A stretch of 64,000 nt of DNA from DAOUJH01 sp965116555 (GCA_965116555.1 OZ220698.1:806001-870000), one strand, 5' to 3'. Counted from the first letter of the stretch, positions 8,132-17,522 are shown. The notes: a model not told the origin generated them from the letters alone. Program-made: numbers and translations.

Positions 8132-9360
8132 TCGCTGTTTACGGTGTTCCTCAGAGTGAGCAGAGCCATGATAACGGCTCGGTTCTTAACCAGAGACCGG
8201 CTGGTAGAAGGGAAGCGGTGGTAAGCGGCCTCCTTCCCCCTGGAACGGGCAACTCCTATGTAGACGGTACCCGGCGGTTTGTCTTCCAAGGGATCAGGGC
8301 CGGCAACGCCCGTAATGCCGATGCCGTAGTCCGCGCCAAGTTCACTGCGGACAGCCTCTGCCATGGCCTCGGCGACTTGGGTGCTAACCGCGCCGTGCTC
8401 TTCGATGAGGCTTGCCGGTACGCCGTGAGCAACTTTCAACTCATTGGTGTAGGAGACTATACCCCCCTTGAAATACCCGGAGCTACCAGCAACGTTTGTA
8501 ATGGAGTCGGCGAGCAGGCCGCCGGTACAGGACTCCATGGTAGCCAGGGTGAGGCCTCGGCGTCTCAATAGCTCGCCGACGCTGTTTTCCGCGGTCTCCT
8601 CGTCTATTCCCCAGATGCTGTCGGTGAAAATGTGACGCAACCGGTTCTCCACGGAGAGGAGCAGCTTGTTGGCTTCCGCATGGTCGGGGCCGCGCGAGAT
8701 GATGCGCAGGTGTATGCCGTCCGGCTTGGCATAGACTCCAACGTATGGGTTTTCGCTGGCCAGAACGGGTGCAGCCATTTCGTCGACTGCGCCTTCGGAC
8801 AGGCCGATGGTCTTGAGGGTCTTGGTAAGCACCACGTTTCCCTCTATCCTGCGGCGCAGCCTGGGAGCCACCTCCCGCTCCCAGATGTCCTTGAGCTCGC
8901 GGGGAGGCCCCGGCATGGCTACGATGACTCTATTGTCCTTCTCCGCCCACCAACCCGGCGCAGTGCCCATGCGATTGGGAATGGCGCTGGCGGATGGGAT
9001 AAGCCAGGCCTGCTTGATGTTGCTGGCGGGCATTTCACTGCCGCGAGACCTGAATATGGAGGTGAGATGCTCCAACTGCTGCGGGTCTACGTGGGTCTCT
9101 TCGTTGAAGACCTGCGCTACGGCTTCACGGGTGACGTCGTCACTGGTGGGGCCAAGGCCACCGGTAGTGAAGGTATACTGGTTCCGTTGCCAGGAGCGCG
9201 ACAGGACTTCCACGTAACGCTCGGGATCGTCGCCGACCAGGGTTGCCTGTCGAACTTCCAGACCGAACTGGGGCAACTGTGACGCGAGCCACGAGGAGTT
9301 GGTATCCTGGATCTCTCCCATGAGCAACTCTGTTCCACTGGCAATGATTTCAGCATACAA
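8122..9360 (-). CDS. cinA: CinA-family NMN amidohydrolase-like protein
   Basis: The 412-residue protein has the two CinA domains. The N-terminal MoaB/Mog-like domain (IIASGTELLMGEIQDTN, TTGGLGPTSDD) is linked to ADP-ribose pyrophosphatase activity in some homologues. The C-terminal domain (MESCTGG, ITGVAGP) carries the nicotinamide-mononucleotide deamidase fold used in pyridine nucleotide salvage. The length is standard. The start is TTG at 9360, giving the family N-terminus (residues YAEIIASGTELL). It follows the sugar-nucleotide operon by 115 bases and probably has its own promoter. Confidence 0.93.
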   Translation of the reverse strand: MYAEIIASGTELLMGEIQDTNSSWLASQLPQFGLEVRQATLVGDDPERYVEVLSRSWQRNQYTFTTGGLGPTSDDVTREAVAQVFNEETHVDPQQLEHLTSIFRSRGSEMPASNIKQAWLIPSASAIPNRMGTAPGWWAEKDNRVIVAMPGPPRELKDIWEREVAPRLRRRIEGNVVLTKTLKTIGLSEGAVDEMAAPVLASENPYVGVYAKPDGIHLRIISRGPDHAEANKLLLSVENRLRHIFTDSIWGIDEETAENSVGELLRRRGLTLATMESCTGGLLADSITNVAGSSGYFKGGIVSYTNELKVAHGVPASLIEEHGAVSTQVAEAMAEAVRSELGADYGIGITGVAGPDPLEDKPPGTVYIGVARSRGKEAAYHRFPSTSRSLVKNRAVIMALLTLRNTVNSDQA

Positions 9361-9423
9361 CGGGAGCGTTACCTCTCACTTCACTGGTCAGGAATCCTTG
9401 CCTGCATACACGGATCAGGGCAA

Positions 9424-9452
9424 AGCTTAGCATAGTGTGACTAATTGTTTAA
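9424..9452 (-). promoter_or_regulatory. cinA: Possible cinA promoter
   Basis: On the minus strand TTAAAC, a 17-base spacer ending TGC, and TAAGCT form a weak promoter with an extended -10, about 64 bases upstream of the cinA TTG. The match is modest. Confidence 0.35.
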
Positions 9453-9475
9453 TCATCCACCTGCCAGGGTTGAGG

Positions 9476-10567
9476 CTACGGCTCCTCCATTGCGTTCAGA
9501 CGCTGTTTCACCTGATCCAGCAGGGGTGTTGCCGACGGGTCTATACCGTAGAGTATGGCCAGGTAGTAGCTGACAAAGTCTCCTATGAAGGTGGCGCTGA
9601 GGGTCTGGGTCAAGGGCGACTTCCCAATTGCTTCAACCTGGTAGTTGGGCAAGGAATGATGGTCGAGTAACTCCCTGGTCAGACGGTAGTGCGAGGAGAC
9701 GCGGGGATGGAGTAGATTGGAGCACAAAAGGACGACGGCGATGCCATTGGAATCCAGACCGGTATTGACAAAGCTCACAATGGAGTTGTGATTGACCTCA
9801 GGCAACTCCTCGGCGAAGGCCCAGGCTTTGCTGTTTTCGTTGAGGAGCACCTTCCAACGCCGCGCCACCCCAGAGAGGAAGCCTGCCCCGTAAACTACAA
9901 CGAGCCTATTGAACAGATCCAGCGCAAGCTGCTTGGCCGGGTTTTGGGACGTTGGGACGTTGGATGTGAGGGACGTGCGCAGCTCTCTGAGCACAAGCCC
10001 AGCTTCCTCCATGTCAGCCGATCTATCCTTAAGCAGACCGAGCCCGCAGAGGATTGCCATGGGAGCGGCGAAAGAGTACCCCAAAGCAGCCCTAGGCTCT
10101 CCGGCGAACGGCACATGAAGGACGGGGACTTCATCCTTGCCTGCTTGGCGGGCCAGCTCGCCTCCGCTCGTGATGACGACTATCCTGGCACTGGCTTCTT
10201 TAGCCTGCCTGTACATGGATAGGGTCTCCTCTGTATTGCCGGAGTAGCTGGAGACTATGGCGAGAGTATCGGCGCTTACCCAGCCCGGCAAGCTATAGTC
10301 TCGAATCACCGAAAGCGGCGCGGTCTTCTCCCGGCTGATGAGGCCGGCGAGAATGTCGCCGCCGATGGCAGAACCGCCGACACCGAGCACAGCCACGGAC
10401 CGGCTATCAGCGTAGAAGGCGGGCAGTTCCAGGGCTTTGGCTTCTCGCCAGGCCTGGTCGCACTGGTCGGGCAGCCCGGCGATTCTGTCGTGCAAGCCGG
10501 ATGGATCATGGCGCGCATAGCTGGCCTGGTCGTCGATGGATATGGTGGTTTTGGTTCTAGCGTCCAT
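9476..10567 (-). CDS. Bifunctional phosphoglucose/phosphomannose isomerase
   Basis: The 363-residue SIS-domain protein resembles archaeal and Chloroflexota bifunctional glucose-6-phosphate/mannose-6-phosphate isomerases (PGI/PMI family). AVLGVGGSAIGGDILAGL and VSSYSGNTEETLSMY are the two SIS sugar-phosphate binding segments, and the C-terminal LNENSKAWAFAEELPEVNHNS matches the PGI/PMI C-terminal domain. It interconverts hexose-6-phosphates, feeding GDP-mannose or UDP-sugar synthesis, consistent with the two upstream sugar-nucleotide genes. ATG 10567 gives an 11-nt overlap with the epimerase; an upstream TTG at 10585 is possible. Confidence 0.88.
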   Translation of the reverse strand: MDARTKTTISIDDQASYARHDPSGLHDRIAGLPDQCDQAWREAKALELPAFYADSRSVAVLGVGGSAIGGDILAGLISREKTAPLSVIRDYSLPGWVSADTLAIVSSYSGNTEETLSMYRQAKEASARIVVITSGGELARQAGKDEVPVLHVPFAGEPRAALGYSFAAPMAILCGLGLLKDRSADMEEAGLVLRELRTSLTSNVPTSQNPAKQLALDLFNRLVVVYGAGFLSGVARRWKVLLNENSKAWAFAEELPEVNHNSIVSFVNTGLDSNGIAVVLLCSNLLHPRVSSHYRLTRELLDHHSLPNYQVEAIGKSPLTQTLSATFIGDFVSYYLAILYGIDPSATPLLDQVKQRLNAMEEP

Positions 10568-11489
10568 GATTTCGATGGTAGTCAACTGTGAGCTTCAGCC
10601 CAGCCGCCATGTCCACCTGTGGAGACCATCCAAGCAGACTCTTTGCCTTCCGGCTGTCCAGGGAGATCTTGAATACGTCGCCCTCGCGAGGCGGACCGTA
10701 AACAGGCTGTTCCTTATAGCCGGTTGCTTCCGCCAGCATAGCAAATATCTCGTTTACGGTTATACCGTAGCCCGCGCCTATGTTGTATTCCTCGTTAGTC
10801 TCTTGCTCAAGCGCTTTGAGGTAGGCTTCTATCACGTCCCCAACGTAGACAAAGTCCCGTTCCTGCGCGCCGCTGCCAAAGATGGTCACTTCTTTCTTCT
10901 CCAGCATCCGCTGAGTGAAGATAGCGATGACACCGGCTTCACCGTAAGGGTCCTGGCGAGGGCCGTATATGTTGCTGGGGCGCAATATAGTGTACTTGAA
11001 CCCCGCCGATGCTCCATAAGCATGGACGTAGCTCTCCGCGGCGTGCTTGCTGGCGCCGTAAGGAGAGACGGGCCTGATGGGATGAGTCTCCGTGCAGGGA
11101 AGCTGCATTGGATTGCCGTAAAGGGCGCCGCCGGTTGAGCTGTATACAAATCTGTCCACTCCGAACCTGTCGCACATCCGGAGCAGATTCACCGTGCCCA
11201 TTACGTTTACCCTGGCGTCTTCCTCCGGGTCGGCAACGGACCTGGCAACGCTAGCTTGGGCAGCCAGGTGAAACACCACCTGGGGTTTCTCCTGGCGGAA
11301 GACATCAGCTAGCTCTGGGGTAACTATGTCCAACTGATGAAAGGAGACTTTGGCGTCCAGATGCTCCCTGCGCCCGCTGCTGAGGTTGTCCACCACGGCC
11401 ACGTGGAGGCCCCGTTTCAGCAAACCGTCGGCGAGGTGAGAGCCAACGAAGCCCGCGCCGCCTGTGACTAGGACGTTGCCGTAGCTCAC
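10557..11489 (-). CDS. NAD-dependent sugar-nucleotide epimerase/dehydratase
   Basis: This 310-residue extended short-chain dehydrogenase is of the UDP-glucose 4-epimerase type. VTGGAGFVGSHLADGL binds NAD, and the catalytic S..Y...K is seen as VYSSTGGALYG with SPYGASKHAAE. It probably epimerises or dehydrates an NDP-hexose for surface polysaccharide synthesis. The GTG at 11489 overlaps the stop of the upstream nucleotidyltransferase (GTGA), and the gene continues into the PGI/PMI gene. The exact sugar cannot be assigned. Confidence 0.9.
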   Translation of the reverse strand: MSYGNVLVTGGAGFVGSHLADGLLKRGLHVAVVDNLSSGRREHLDAKVSFHQLDIVTPELADVFRQEKPQVVFHLAAQASVARSVADPEEDARVNVMGTVNLLRMCDRFGVDRFVYSSTGGALYGNPMQLPCTETHPIRPVSPYGASKHAAESYVHAYGASAGFKYTILRPSNIYGPRQDPYGEAGVIAIFTQRMLEKKEVTIFGSGAQERDFVYVGDVIEAYLKALEQETNEEYNIGAGYGITVNEIFAMLAEATGYKEQPVYGPPREGDVFKISLDSRKAKSLLGWSPQVDMAAGLKLTVDYHRNHGR

Positions 11490-12187
11490 AACCGTTCCCG
11501 AGAGTTGAGTAGGATGGCTTCTTCAGCTTCTCGCAGGTCCTTGTGGTTGTCCACGGCCTTCCAGAAGGACCTGGAACAATAGGCAAACAGTTTGCCCTCG
11601 TCCGCGAGGCGTGGGAAAGTCGTCGTTTCATGGTCGCCCAGGTCGGGCAGTTCCGGCCTAATCGCCGTTTCCAGCAGATAGATACCGGCGTTGATCCACA
11701 AAGGCAGTTCACCCTTTTCTCTGAACGCCGTGATGCGGTTGGAGCCGTCTATCTCCACTACGCCATAAGCGCTAGGGTAGGGGGTTAGCATGACGGTGGC
11801 CAGTGCGCCGGTTTCTCTGTGCGGTCCAATCATAAGCTTCAAGTCTTCGCCGGTGAGTATGTCCCCGTTGCAGGCCAGAACTGTCGATTCGGAATCCGGA
11901 ACGCAGGCCAGACCCTGTTTGAGGGCTCCCCCTCTTCCCAGGGGCGATTCTTCCACGGAGTATTGGATGTTGACACCCATCCGGGAGCCGTCACCGAAAT
12001 AGTCTCTTATGCTTTCCCACCTGTATCCGCAGAGGATTATTAAATCGGTAATGCCCAACTCCTTATATTTAGTCACCTGATGCCAGAGAATGGGCTTGCC
12101 GTTCACCTCTACCATGGGCTTGGCCACGGTATCGGTCAGCGGACGCAACCGCTCGCCCTTTCCACCGGCAAGGATGAGTGCATACAT
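11486..12187 (-). CDS. Sugar-1-phosphate nucleotidyltransferase
   Basis: The 233-residue protein opens with LILAGGKGERLRPLTDTVAK, the nucleotide-binding signature of NDP-sugar pyrophosphorylases, followed by KPMVEVNGKPILWHQ. This group includes mannose-1-phosphate guanylyl- and glucose-1-phosphate thymidylyl/cytidylyltransferases. It makes the activated sugar used by the downstream epimerase. ATG 12187 places the motif at the N-terminus as in homologues; ATG 12202 adds five residues. It is the first gene of a three-gene operon, divergent from rpsO. Confidence 0.9.
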   Translation of the reverse strand: MYALILAGGKGERLRPLTDTVAKPMVEVNGKPILWHQVTKYKELGITDLIILCGYRWESIRDYFGDGSRMGVNIQYSVEESPLGRGGALKQGLACVPDSESTVLACNGDILTGEDLKLMIGPHRETGALATVMLTPYPSAYGVVEIDGSNRITAFREKGELPLWINAGIYLLETAIRPELPDLGDHETTTFPRLADEGKLFAYCSRSFWKAVDNHKDLREAEEAILLNSRERL

Positions 12188-12332
12188 AGCTGAGAACATC
12201 ATATTCCGTGAAGTCGCAAGGCTTCAAGAGGGTGCATACCAGGACACGGGCAAGCGGGCATACTAACAAGTGGCAGAGCGGGTGGTTTCGCCCTATGTTT
12301 CCTCTTACGTTGAGAAGTTCCGGAGAATGGAA

Positions 12333-12361
12333 TTGCCGTGATGAACCGAGTATGTTATATT
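12333..12361 (+). promoter_or_regulatory. rpsO-pnp promoter
   Basis: TTGCCG (12333-12338), a 17-base spacer and TATATT (12356-12361), with TG one base before the -10, form a good sigma70 promoter 43 bases before the rpsO ATG. It lies in the 217-base divergent region with the sugar-nucleotide operon. Confidence 0.65.
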
Positions 12362-12404
12362 CGTTGGTGACAATAATAGAGAAGGTCAAAAAGTAATAGA
12401 GCGG

Positions 12405-12671
12405 ATGCTAGGAACGGAAAGCAAGCAAGCAATCTTCAAGGATTTCGGCGGACACGAAAAGGACACAGGGTCAACGGAAGTTCAGGTAGCTCTACTCACG
12501 GAGCGTATCAAGCAGTTGACCGACCACCTGAGGTCTCACCACAAGGACTACCAGTGTAGACGTGGCCTGATGAGACTAGTGGGACGTAGACGCCGTTTGC
12601 TGGCTTACATCAGCCGCGAAGACGTGGGACGTTACGCAAATCTCCTAGCAAGATTAGGACTACGCCGATAA
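12405..12671 (+). CDS. rpsO: 30S ribosomal protein S15
   Basis: The 88-residue protein has the full S15 length and motifs: HEKDTGSTEVQVALLTERI and the RNA-binding segment RRGLMRLVGRRRRLLAYI. S15 binds 16S rRNA in the central domain of the small subunit. As in most bacteria it precedes pnp, with a hairpin terminator or attenuator starting at its stop codon. Confidence 0.98.
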   Translation: MLGTESKQAIFKDFGGHEKDTGSTEVQVALLTERIKQLTDHLRSHHKDYQCRRGLMRLVGRRRRLLAYISREDVGRYANLLARLGLRR

Positions 12672-12701
12672 CACCCCTTTCCCCGGGGTGTTTTCTCTTT
12701 C
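12671..12701 (+). terminator. rpsO-pnp intergenic terminator/attenuator
   Basis: ACACCCC (12671-12677) pairs with GGGGTGT (12685-12691) around a 7-base loop, followed by TTTTCTCTTT. This is an intrinsic terminator directly after the rpsO stop, likely partial so that some transcripts read into pnp. Confidence 0.85.
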
Positions 12702-12739
12702 CTGAACACCCGCTCCTGATATAAAGGAGTCTTTTTCCC

Positions 12740-15016
12740 ATGGTTGAAACTTTTACACGTGAAATTGGTGGACGTACGCTTATTGTTGAGATAGGTAGAT
12801 ACGCAGAACAGGCCAACGGCGCGGCTCTAGTCCGGTACGGGGACTCCATAGTCCTCAGCACCGTGAATAGCGCCCAAGCAAGGGAAGGCATAGATTTCTT
12901 CCCACTGACCGTAGACTACGAGGAAAGGTTGTACGCGGCAGGCAAGATTCCCGGAAGCTTCTTCCGCAGGGAAGGCCGGCCCACGCAAGACGCCATCCTG
13001 GCGGCCCGCTTGACGGACCGCTCAATACGGCCGCTGTTCCCCAAGGACTACCGCAGCGAGGTGCAGGTCATCACTACCGTACTGTCGGTGGACCACGAGA
13101 ACCCTCCCGAAACGCTTTCGATAATTGGAGCGTCTATTGCACTGACTATGTCGGACATCCCCTTCGAGGGCCCCATAGGGGCTTGCCGCCTGGGATTCGT
13201 GGACGGAGAGCTTCTGGTCAACCCCACCTACAAGCAGATAGGCGATGGAGACCTAGACCTGGTGGTAACAGGGACCAGGGATGCCGTGGTCATGGTAGAG
13301 GCAGGAGCCGGAGAGGTATCCGAAGAGCATCTCCTGGAGGCCATGGCCCTGGGGCAGGAAGTCAACCTGGAGCTGGTGTCGCTTCAAGAGGAGATAGCAC
13401 GAAGGGTGGGCAAGCAGAAGGTCCACTATGTTCCGATTTCCCAACCTTCTCCTGCTCTGCAGTCGGAGGTGTACTCCATGCTGCAGGGACGAGTGAAGGA
13501 GCTATTCGACGAAGGGGCTGCAAAGGGAGAACGAAACGCCGCACTTGACGAGTTGGAGAAGGAGGCCGTGAGTCGTTTCGAAGAGGAACACGGCGCAGGC
13601 CTTGTATCGGAAGCGTTCGAAAAGCTCCTGAAGAAAACAATGCGCGATAACGTCATACACAACGGCAAACGCCCCGATGGGCGCAGGCCCGAGGAGATAC
13701 GGCCAATCAGCATCGACGTGGGTGTGTTGCCCAGGACTCACGGTACGGGCATGTTCAAACGCGGTCAGACCCAGGCGCTCTCCATAGCTACTCTGGGCTC
13801 CTTGAGCATGACGCAGAACCTGGACACCCTGAGCCCGGATGATACCAAGCGATACATGCACCACTACAACTTCCCACCGTACTCCGTGGGAGAGGTGCGA
13901 CGCATGGGCGGCGCGGGCAGGCGCGAGATAGGACACGGCGCGCTTGCCGAGAGGGCGCTTCTTCCCGTGATCCCGGACGAGGCGGAATTCCCCTATACCA
14001 TCAGGGTGGTGTCGGAGATTATGAGCTCCAACGGGAGCACTTCCATGGCCAGCGTTTGCGGAAGCACCCTGGCGCTCATGGACGCCGGTGTTCCCATAAA
14101 GAAGCCGGTAGCCGGCGTGGCCATGGGCCTGATCATGGGAGACACGGGGGAATACGCCGTGCTCACAGATATCCAGGGCATAGAAGACTTCCAAGGAGAC
14201 ATGGACTTCAAGGTTGCCGGAACGGACGACGGCGTGACCGCGCTCCAGATGGACGTCAAGGTGAAGGGAATCAACGTTGAAATAATGAGCAAGGCGCTGG
14301 AGCAGGCGCGTCAAGGGCGTCTGTTCATTCTGGACAAGATGAAGGAAGCAATGCCGGGGGTGAGACAGGAGCTCAGCCCTTACGCTCCTCGTATGCAGAA
14401 GATGAGCATCCCCGTGGACAAGATAGGCGCGGTCATTGGTCCAGGAGGCAGGACTATAAAGGCCATAATCCAGGAAACCAAGGCCACCATAGACATAGAG
14501 AACGACGGCACCGTGACCATAGGATCCACCAGTGAAGAGTCGGCCAAGGCGGCCATAGAGGCGTTGGAAGGATTGATCCGAGAGCCGGAAATAGGCGAGA
14601 TCTACACCGGGAAGGTGACCAGGATCATGGAGTTTGGCGCTTTTGTAGAGATCATGCCCGGCAAAGAGGGGCTGGTGCACATCAGCCAGCTGGCCGAGCA
14701 TCACGTGGACAAGGTTGAAGACGAGGTAACGGTGGGCGACGAAATAACCGTTATGCTGGTGGAGGTGGACAGGATGGGAAGGATCAACCTTTCCCGTAGG
14801 GCCGTCTATGCCGACGAAGGCTCCGAACAGGGCGGAGAGAGGCCACAAGGAGTGGACCGCCGTTCCGACGGCGACCGTCCCCAGCGCGGCGACAACGGCC
14901 GCGGCGGTTATGGCGCCCGGAGAGGCGGTTACTCACAGCGTGGCGGCGGCAGAGGACAAGGCGGGCGTGGACCAAGGCCGGGAGGCCAGGGTCGCGGACC
15001 AAGACGCTACCAGTGA
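12740..15016 (+). CDS. pnp: Polyribonucleotide nucleotidyltransferase (PNPase)
   Basis: PNPase is a phosphorolytic 3'-5' exoribonuclease central to RNA turnover. The 758-residue protein has two RNase PH domains (the second with FKRGQTQALSIATLG and EIMSSNGSTSMASVCG), a KH domain (KIGAVIGPGGRTIKAI, near 563) and an S1 domain (GKVTRIMEFGAFVEI, near 622). The last ~55 residues are an unusual Arg/Gly-rich tail with RGG repeats that could add RNA binding. AAGGAG precedes the ATG. The rpsO-pnp order is conserved in bacteria. Confidence 0.97.
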   Translation: MVETFTREIGGRTLIVEIGRYAEQANGAALVRYGDSIVLSTVNSAQAREGIDFFPLTVDYEERLYAAGKIPGSFFRREGRPTQDAILAARLTDRSIRPLFPKDYRSEVQVITTVLSVDHENPPETLSIIGASIALTMSDIPFEGPIGACRLGFVDGELLVNPTYKQIGDGDLDLVVTGTRDAVVMVEAGAGEVSEEHLLEAMALGQEVNLELVSLQEEIARRVGKQKVHYVPISQPSPALQSEVYSMLQGRVKELFDEGAAKGERNAALDELEKEAVSRFEEEHGAGLVSEAFEKLLKKTMRDNVIHNGKRPDGRRPEEIRPISIDVGVLPRTHGTGMFKRGQTQALSIATLGSLSMTQNLDTLSPDDTKRYMHHYNFPPYSVGEVRRMGGAGRREIGHGALAERALLPVIPDEAEFPYTIRVVSEIMSSNGSTSMASVCGSTLALMDAGVPIKKPVAGVAMGLIMGDTGEYAVLTDIQGIEDFQGDMDFKVAGTDDGVTALQMDVKVKGINVEIMSKALEQARQGRLFILDKMKEAMPGVRQELSPYAPRMQKMSIPVDKIGAVIGPGGRTIKAIIQETKATIDIENDGTVTIGSTSEESAKAAIEALEGLIREPEIGEIYTGKVTRIMEFGAFVEIMPGKEGLVHISQLAEHHVDKVEDEVTVGDEITVMLVEVDRMGRINLSRRAVYADEGSEQGGERPQGVDRRSDGDRPQRGDNGRGGYGARRGGYSQRGGGRGQGGRGPRPGGQGRGPRRYQ

Positions 15017-15026
15017 GGTGTGAGGA

Positions 15027-15818
15027 ATGGCGCTGCGAGTAGTAGTGCATGGAGCACTGGGACGTATGGGCCAACAGGTGCTGTCTGCTCTTTGCGCAGA
15101 CGGAGAGGTTGAGCCAGTAGGCGGTGTTGACCTAGAGACTGGCAGAGATTCCATCGACTTGCCTGATGGCTCAGGCGCGATACCCTATGCAAACAGCGTA
15201 ACGGACCTGCTTGCACGCGTGCAGGCGGACGTCCTCATAGACTTTTCCATAGCCACGGCGAGCGTGGACGCGGCGCGCATGGCTGCCGAAAACGGAGTCC
15301 ACGTGGTTATCGGCACATCCGGCATAGGAGAACCGGAGTTGGAAGCGCTGAGAGAGCTCAGTCTCCGCAATGAAGTCGGTATATTGGTGGTGCCCAACTT
15401 TGCCCTTGGAGCGGTGGTACTGACGCATCTGACCAGGATTGCCGCCCGCTTCTTTGACTACGCCGATATACACGAGGCCCACCACGAGGCCAAGGTCGAC
15501 GCTCCGTCAGGGACGGCGATAGCCCTGGCAAGGGCGATCGCCGAGAACAAGAGCTTCAAGCACCCCGACCCGGAAAAGGAGCCGCTGTCCGGCACCAGGG
15601 GCGGAGAATACAACGGGGTATCGATTCACAGCTCGCGGATGCCCGGACGCCTGGCCCATCACGAGGTGGTGTTTGGAGCGCTGGGACAAACGTTGAGCCT
15701 CAGACATGATTCCATTAGCCGCGAGTCGTTCATGCCAGCCGTGCTGCTGGCGGCGAAAGAGGTTGCCAAGCGTCGCGGGTTTGAGGTAGGCCTGGAAGGG
15801 ATCCTGGGTCTTTCTTAG
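15027..15818 (+). CDS. dapB: 4-hydroxy-tetrahydrodipicolinate reductase
   Basis: DapB reduces the DapA product with NAD(P)H in the diaminopimelate/lysine pathway. The 263-residue protein has the nucleotide-binding GALGRMG (residues 9-15) and the family signature EAHHEAKVDAPSGTA (near 150). It lies 10 bases after pnp, with dapA downstream beyond a membrane protein gene. Confidence 0.96.
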   Translation: MALRVVVHGALGRMGQQVLSALCADGEVEPVGGVDLETGRDSIDLPDGSGAIPYANSVTDLLARVQADVLIDFSIATASVDAARMAAENGVHVVIGTSGIGEPELEALRELSLRNEVGILVVPNFALGAVVLTHLTRIAARFFDYADIHEAHHEAKVDAPSGTAIALARAIAENKSFKHPDPEKEPLSGTRGGEYNGVSIHSSRMPGRLAHHEVVFGALGQTLSLRHDSISRESFMPAVLLAAKEVAKRRGFEVGLEGILGLS

Positions 15819-15861
15819 TTGAAGCTTGTAGAAATTGGACAGCCCAAGTCAATCATTTGAT

Positions 15862-16551
15862 ATGACAACCGTCCAGCAGAGGGATCCAGCCGCACGGAGA
15901 GCAGGCCTGTTTCTACTGCTTACGGCAGCGGCTACCATGGTCATGGTGTACGCCCGCGTCTCAGCGGACGCCGACCAAGATAGCCTGCTAGAGTCACTCC
16001 GAGCAATTGCAGCCAATAAGACCATGTACAGCATCAGCGGCGCTGCGCGGCTCATCTCAGCTATAACCTTGATTACAGGGGCTTGGTTCCTGCTGAAGAC
16101 GTGGATCATCAGAGAGGGATTTGGGACGCGCTCCGTTCCCTACCTGTTAGCGATGTCAGGCGCGTTTACGGCGGTTTCCGGCGTGTGCGCCCTAGCGCTT
16201 GCCCAATCCGCAGCAACAACTGTCACTCTCAGCGCTGTAGACGCCTCGACGGAGACTATAGCCACTCTAAGATGGTTCACCGGCAAGATAGGCTTTGCGG
16301 CAGCGGGACTGGCTTTGGTAGTTGCAGCGCAGCGTCAATGGAAGGCCGGCGGACCAATAAGACGCATTGCCCCGGCATCGGCGGCAATAGGGGTAGCGAT
16401 GCAGTTGATATGGGTGGATGCAGCAACGATAATGCACCGAATCTCAGGTGTTGCCTTTTTTGTATGGCTAGTTGTCATTGGCACGATGCTACTGACGGGC
16501 AGGGTAGAGCGGCACTTTGCCGCAATACGGGACGGGATACGCAAGACCTGA
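15862..16551 (+). CDS. Uncharacterised multi-pass membrane protein
   Basis: I do not recognise a family. The 229-residue protein (from ATG 15862; a TTG at 15835 would add nine residues) has about six hydrophobic helices, starting with GLFLLLTAAATMVMVYARV, then SGAARLISAITLITGAWFLL, and a last helix FFVWLVVIGTMLL before a basic tail. It resembles small four-to-seven-helix proteins of the DUF4386 type in general layout only. It sits between dapB and dapA, but nothing suggests a role in lysine synthesis. Confidence 0.7.
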   Translation: MTTVQQRDPAARRAGLFLLLTAAATMVMVYARVSADADQDSLLESLRAIAANKTMYSISGAARLISAITLITGAWFLLKTWIIREGFGTRSVPYLLAMSGAFTAVSGVCALALAQSAATTVTLSAVDASTETIATLRWFTGKIGFAAAGLALVVAAQRQWKAGGPIRRIAPASAAIGVAMQLIWVDAATIMHRISGVAFFVWLVVIGTMLLTGRVERHFAAIRDGIRKT

Positions 16552-16580
16552 GTGACATTTACACACTATACGTAGGTATA

Positions 16581-16589
16581 TGGTAAAAT
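16581..16589 (+). promoter_or_regulatory. dapA: Extended -10 of a dapA promoter
   Basis: TGG-TAAAAT lies 27 bases before the dapA ATG, in the 65-base gap after the membrane protein gene. No consensus -35 is seen at 17 bases; TTTACA is 20 bases upstream. Confidence 0.4.
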
Positions 16590-16616
16590 TGCCCTATTCT
16601 CCGGGGAAGGTGTGAG

Positions 16617-17519
16617 ATGGCTGAGATAGGAAGACTCCTCACGGCAATGGTTACCCCCTTTGATGATGAAGGGCGTGTGGATTACGAACAGGCTAAGCGC
16701 CTTGCCGTGGCCCTTGTGGAGTCGGGGAGCGACGGAGTTGTGGTGGTAGGCACCACGGGTGAGTCGCCGGTACTGAGCCCGGAGGAACAAGGCCGCATGT
16801 TCGCCGAGGTGAGCAGCGCGCTGAAGGGTAGGGGGGCAGTGGTGGCAGGCGCGGGGAGCAACAACACCCAAGAGGCGGTGAAGTACACCAAAGACGCTGA
16901 AGAGGCGGGCGCCGACGCGGTCCTGCACGTAGTCCCGTACTACAACAAGCCGACCCAGGAAGGGTTGTATCAACACTTCAGGACAATTGCGGAGAACACC
17001 CACCTGCCGGTCATCCTGTACAACGTGCCCAGCCGCACCATCACCAACCTCACGGCGGATACAACGCTGAGGTTGAGCCAGATAGACAACGTTGTGGGCG
17101 TCAAAGAGGCCAGCGCGGATTTCGAGCAGATTGCCACGATCATCGACGGGGCGCCGGACGGGTTCAACGTATGGAGCGGCAACGACGCCGATACGTTCCA
17201 CATCATGTGCCTGGGAGGATACGGCGTAGTCAGCGTCGCATCCCATCTGGTCGGTAGGCAGATCAAAGCGATGATGCAGATGCTCTTGGACGGGAGCGTG
17301 AACGGCGCCGCAATGGAACACCGCAGGATGCTGCCGCTGTTCAAGGGGCTGTTCGTGGTCTCCAATCCAATCCCGGTGAAGTACGCCACCAATCAGGCCG
17401 GCTTCAACGTGGGCAAGCCACGCCTGCCCTTGACTGAGCCGGATGAGAAGACGGCTGCTTTCCTAGATGACCTGGTGAGCAAGTACGAAGTGGACTTGCC
17501 GGTTGGGTCGCCTGCTTAG
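16617..17519 (+). CDS. dapA: 4-hydroxy-tetrahydrodipicolinate synthase
   Basis: DapA condenses pyruvate and aspartate semialdehyde, the first committed step to diaminopimelate and lysine. The 300-residue TIM-barrel protein shows GVVVVGTTGESPVLSPEE, the catalytic tyrosine in YNVPSR and the Schiff-base lysine in VVGVKEASADF (near residue 163). Paralogues include N-acetylneuraminate lyase and related aldolases, but dapB nearby supports DapA. It converges on tag with only three bases between the genes. Confidence 0.92.
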   Translation: MAEIGRLLTAMVTPFDDEGRVDYEQAKRLAVALVESGSDGVVVVGTTGESPVLSPEEQGRMFAEVSSALKGRGAVVAGAGSNNTQEAVKYTKDAEEAGADAVLHVVPYYNKPTQEGLYQHFRTIAENTHLPVILYNVPSRTITNLTADTTLRLSQIDNVVGVKEASADFEQIATIIDGAPDGFNVWSGNDADTFHIMCLGGYGVVSVASHLVGRQIKAMMQMLLDGSVNGAAMEHRRMLPLFKGLFVVSNPIPVKYATNQAGFNVGKPRLPLTEPDEKTAAFLDDLVSKYEVDLPVGSPA

Positions 17520-17522
17520 GAA

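Noticed and set aside
12208..12396. 62-codon frame before rpsO
   Set aside because: It overlaps the rpsO promoter and has no protein features.
13502..14848. 448-codon open frame on the minus strand
   Set aside because: It lies wholly antisense to pnp and has no family features; pnp is certain.
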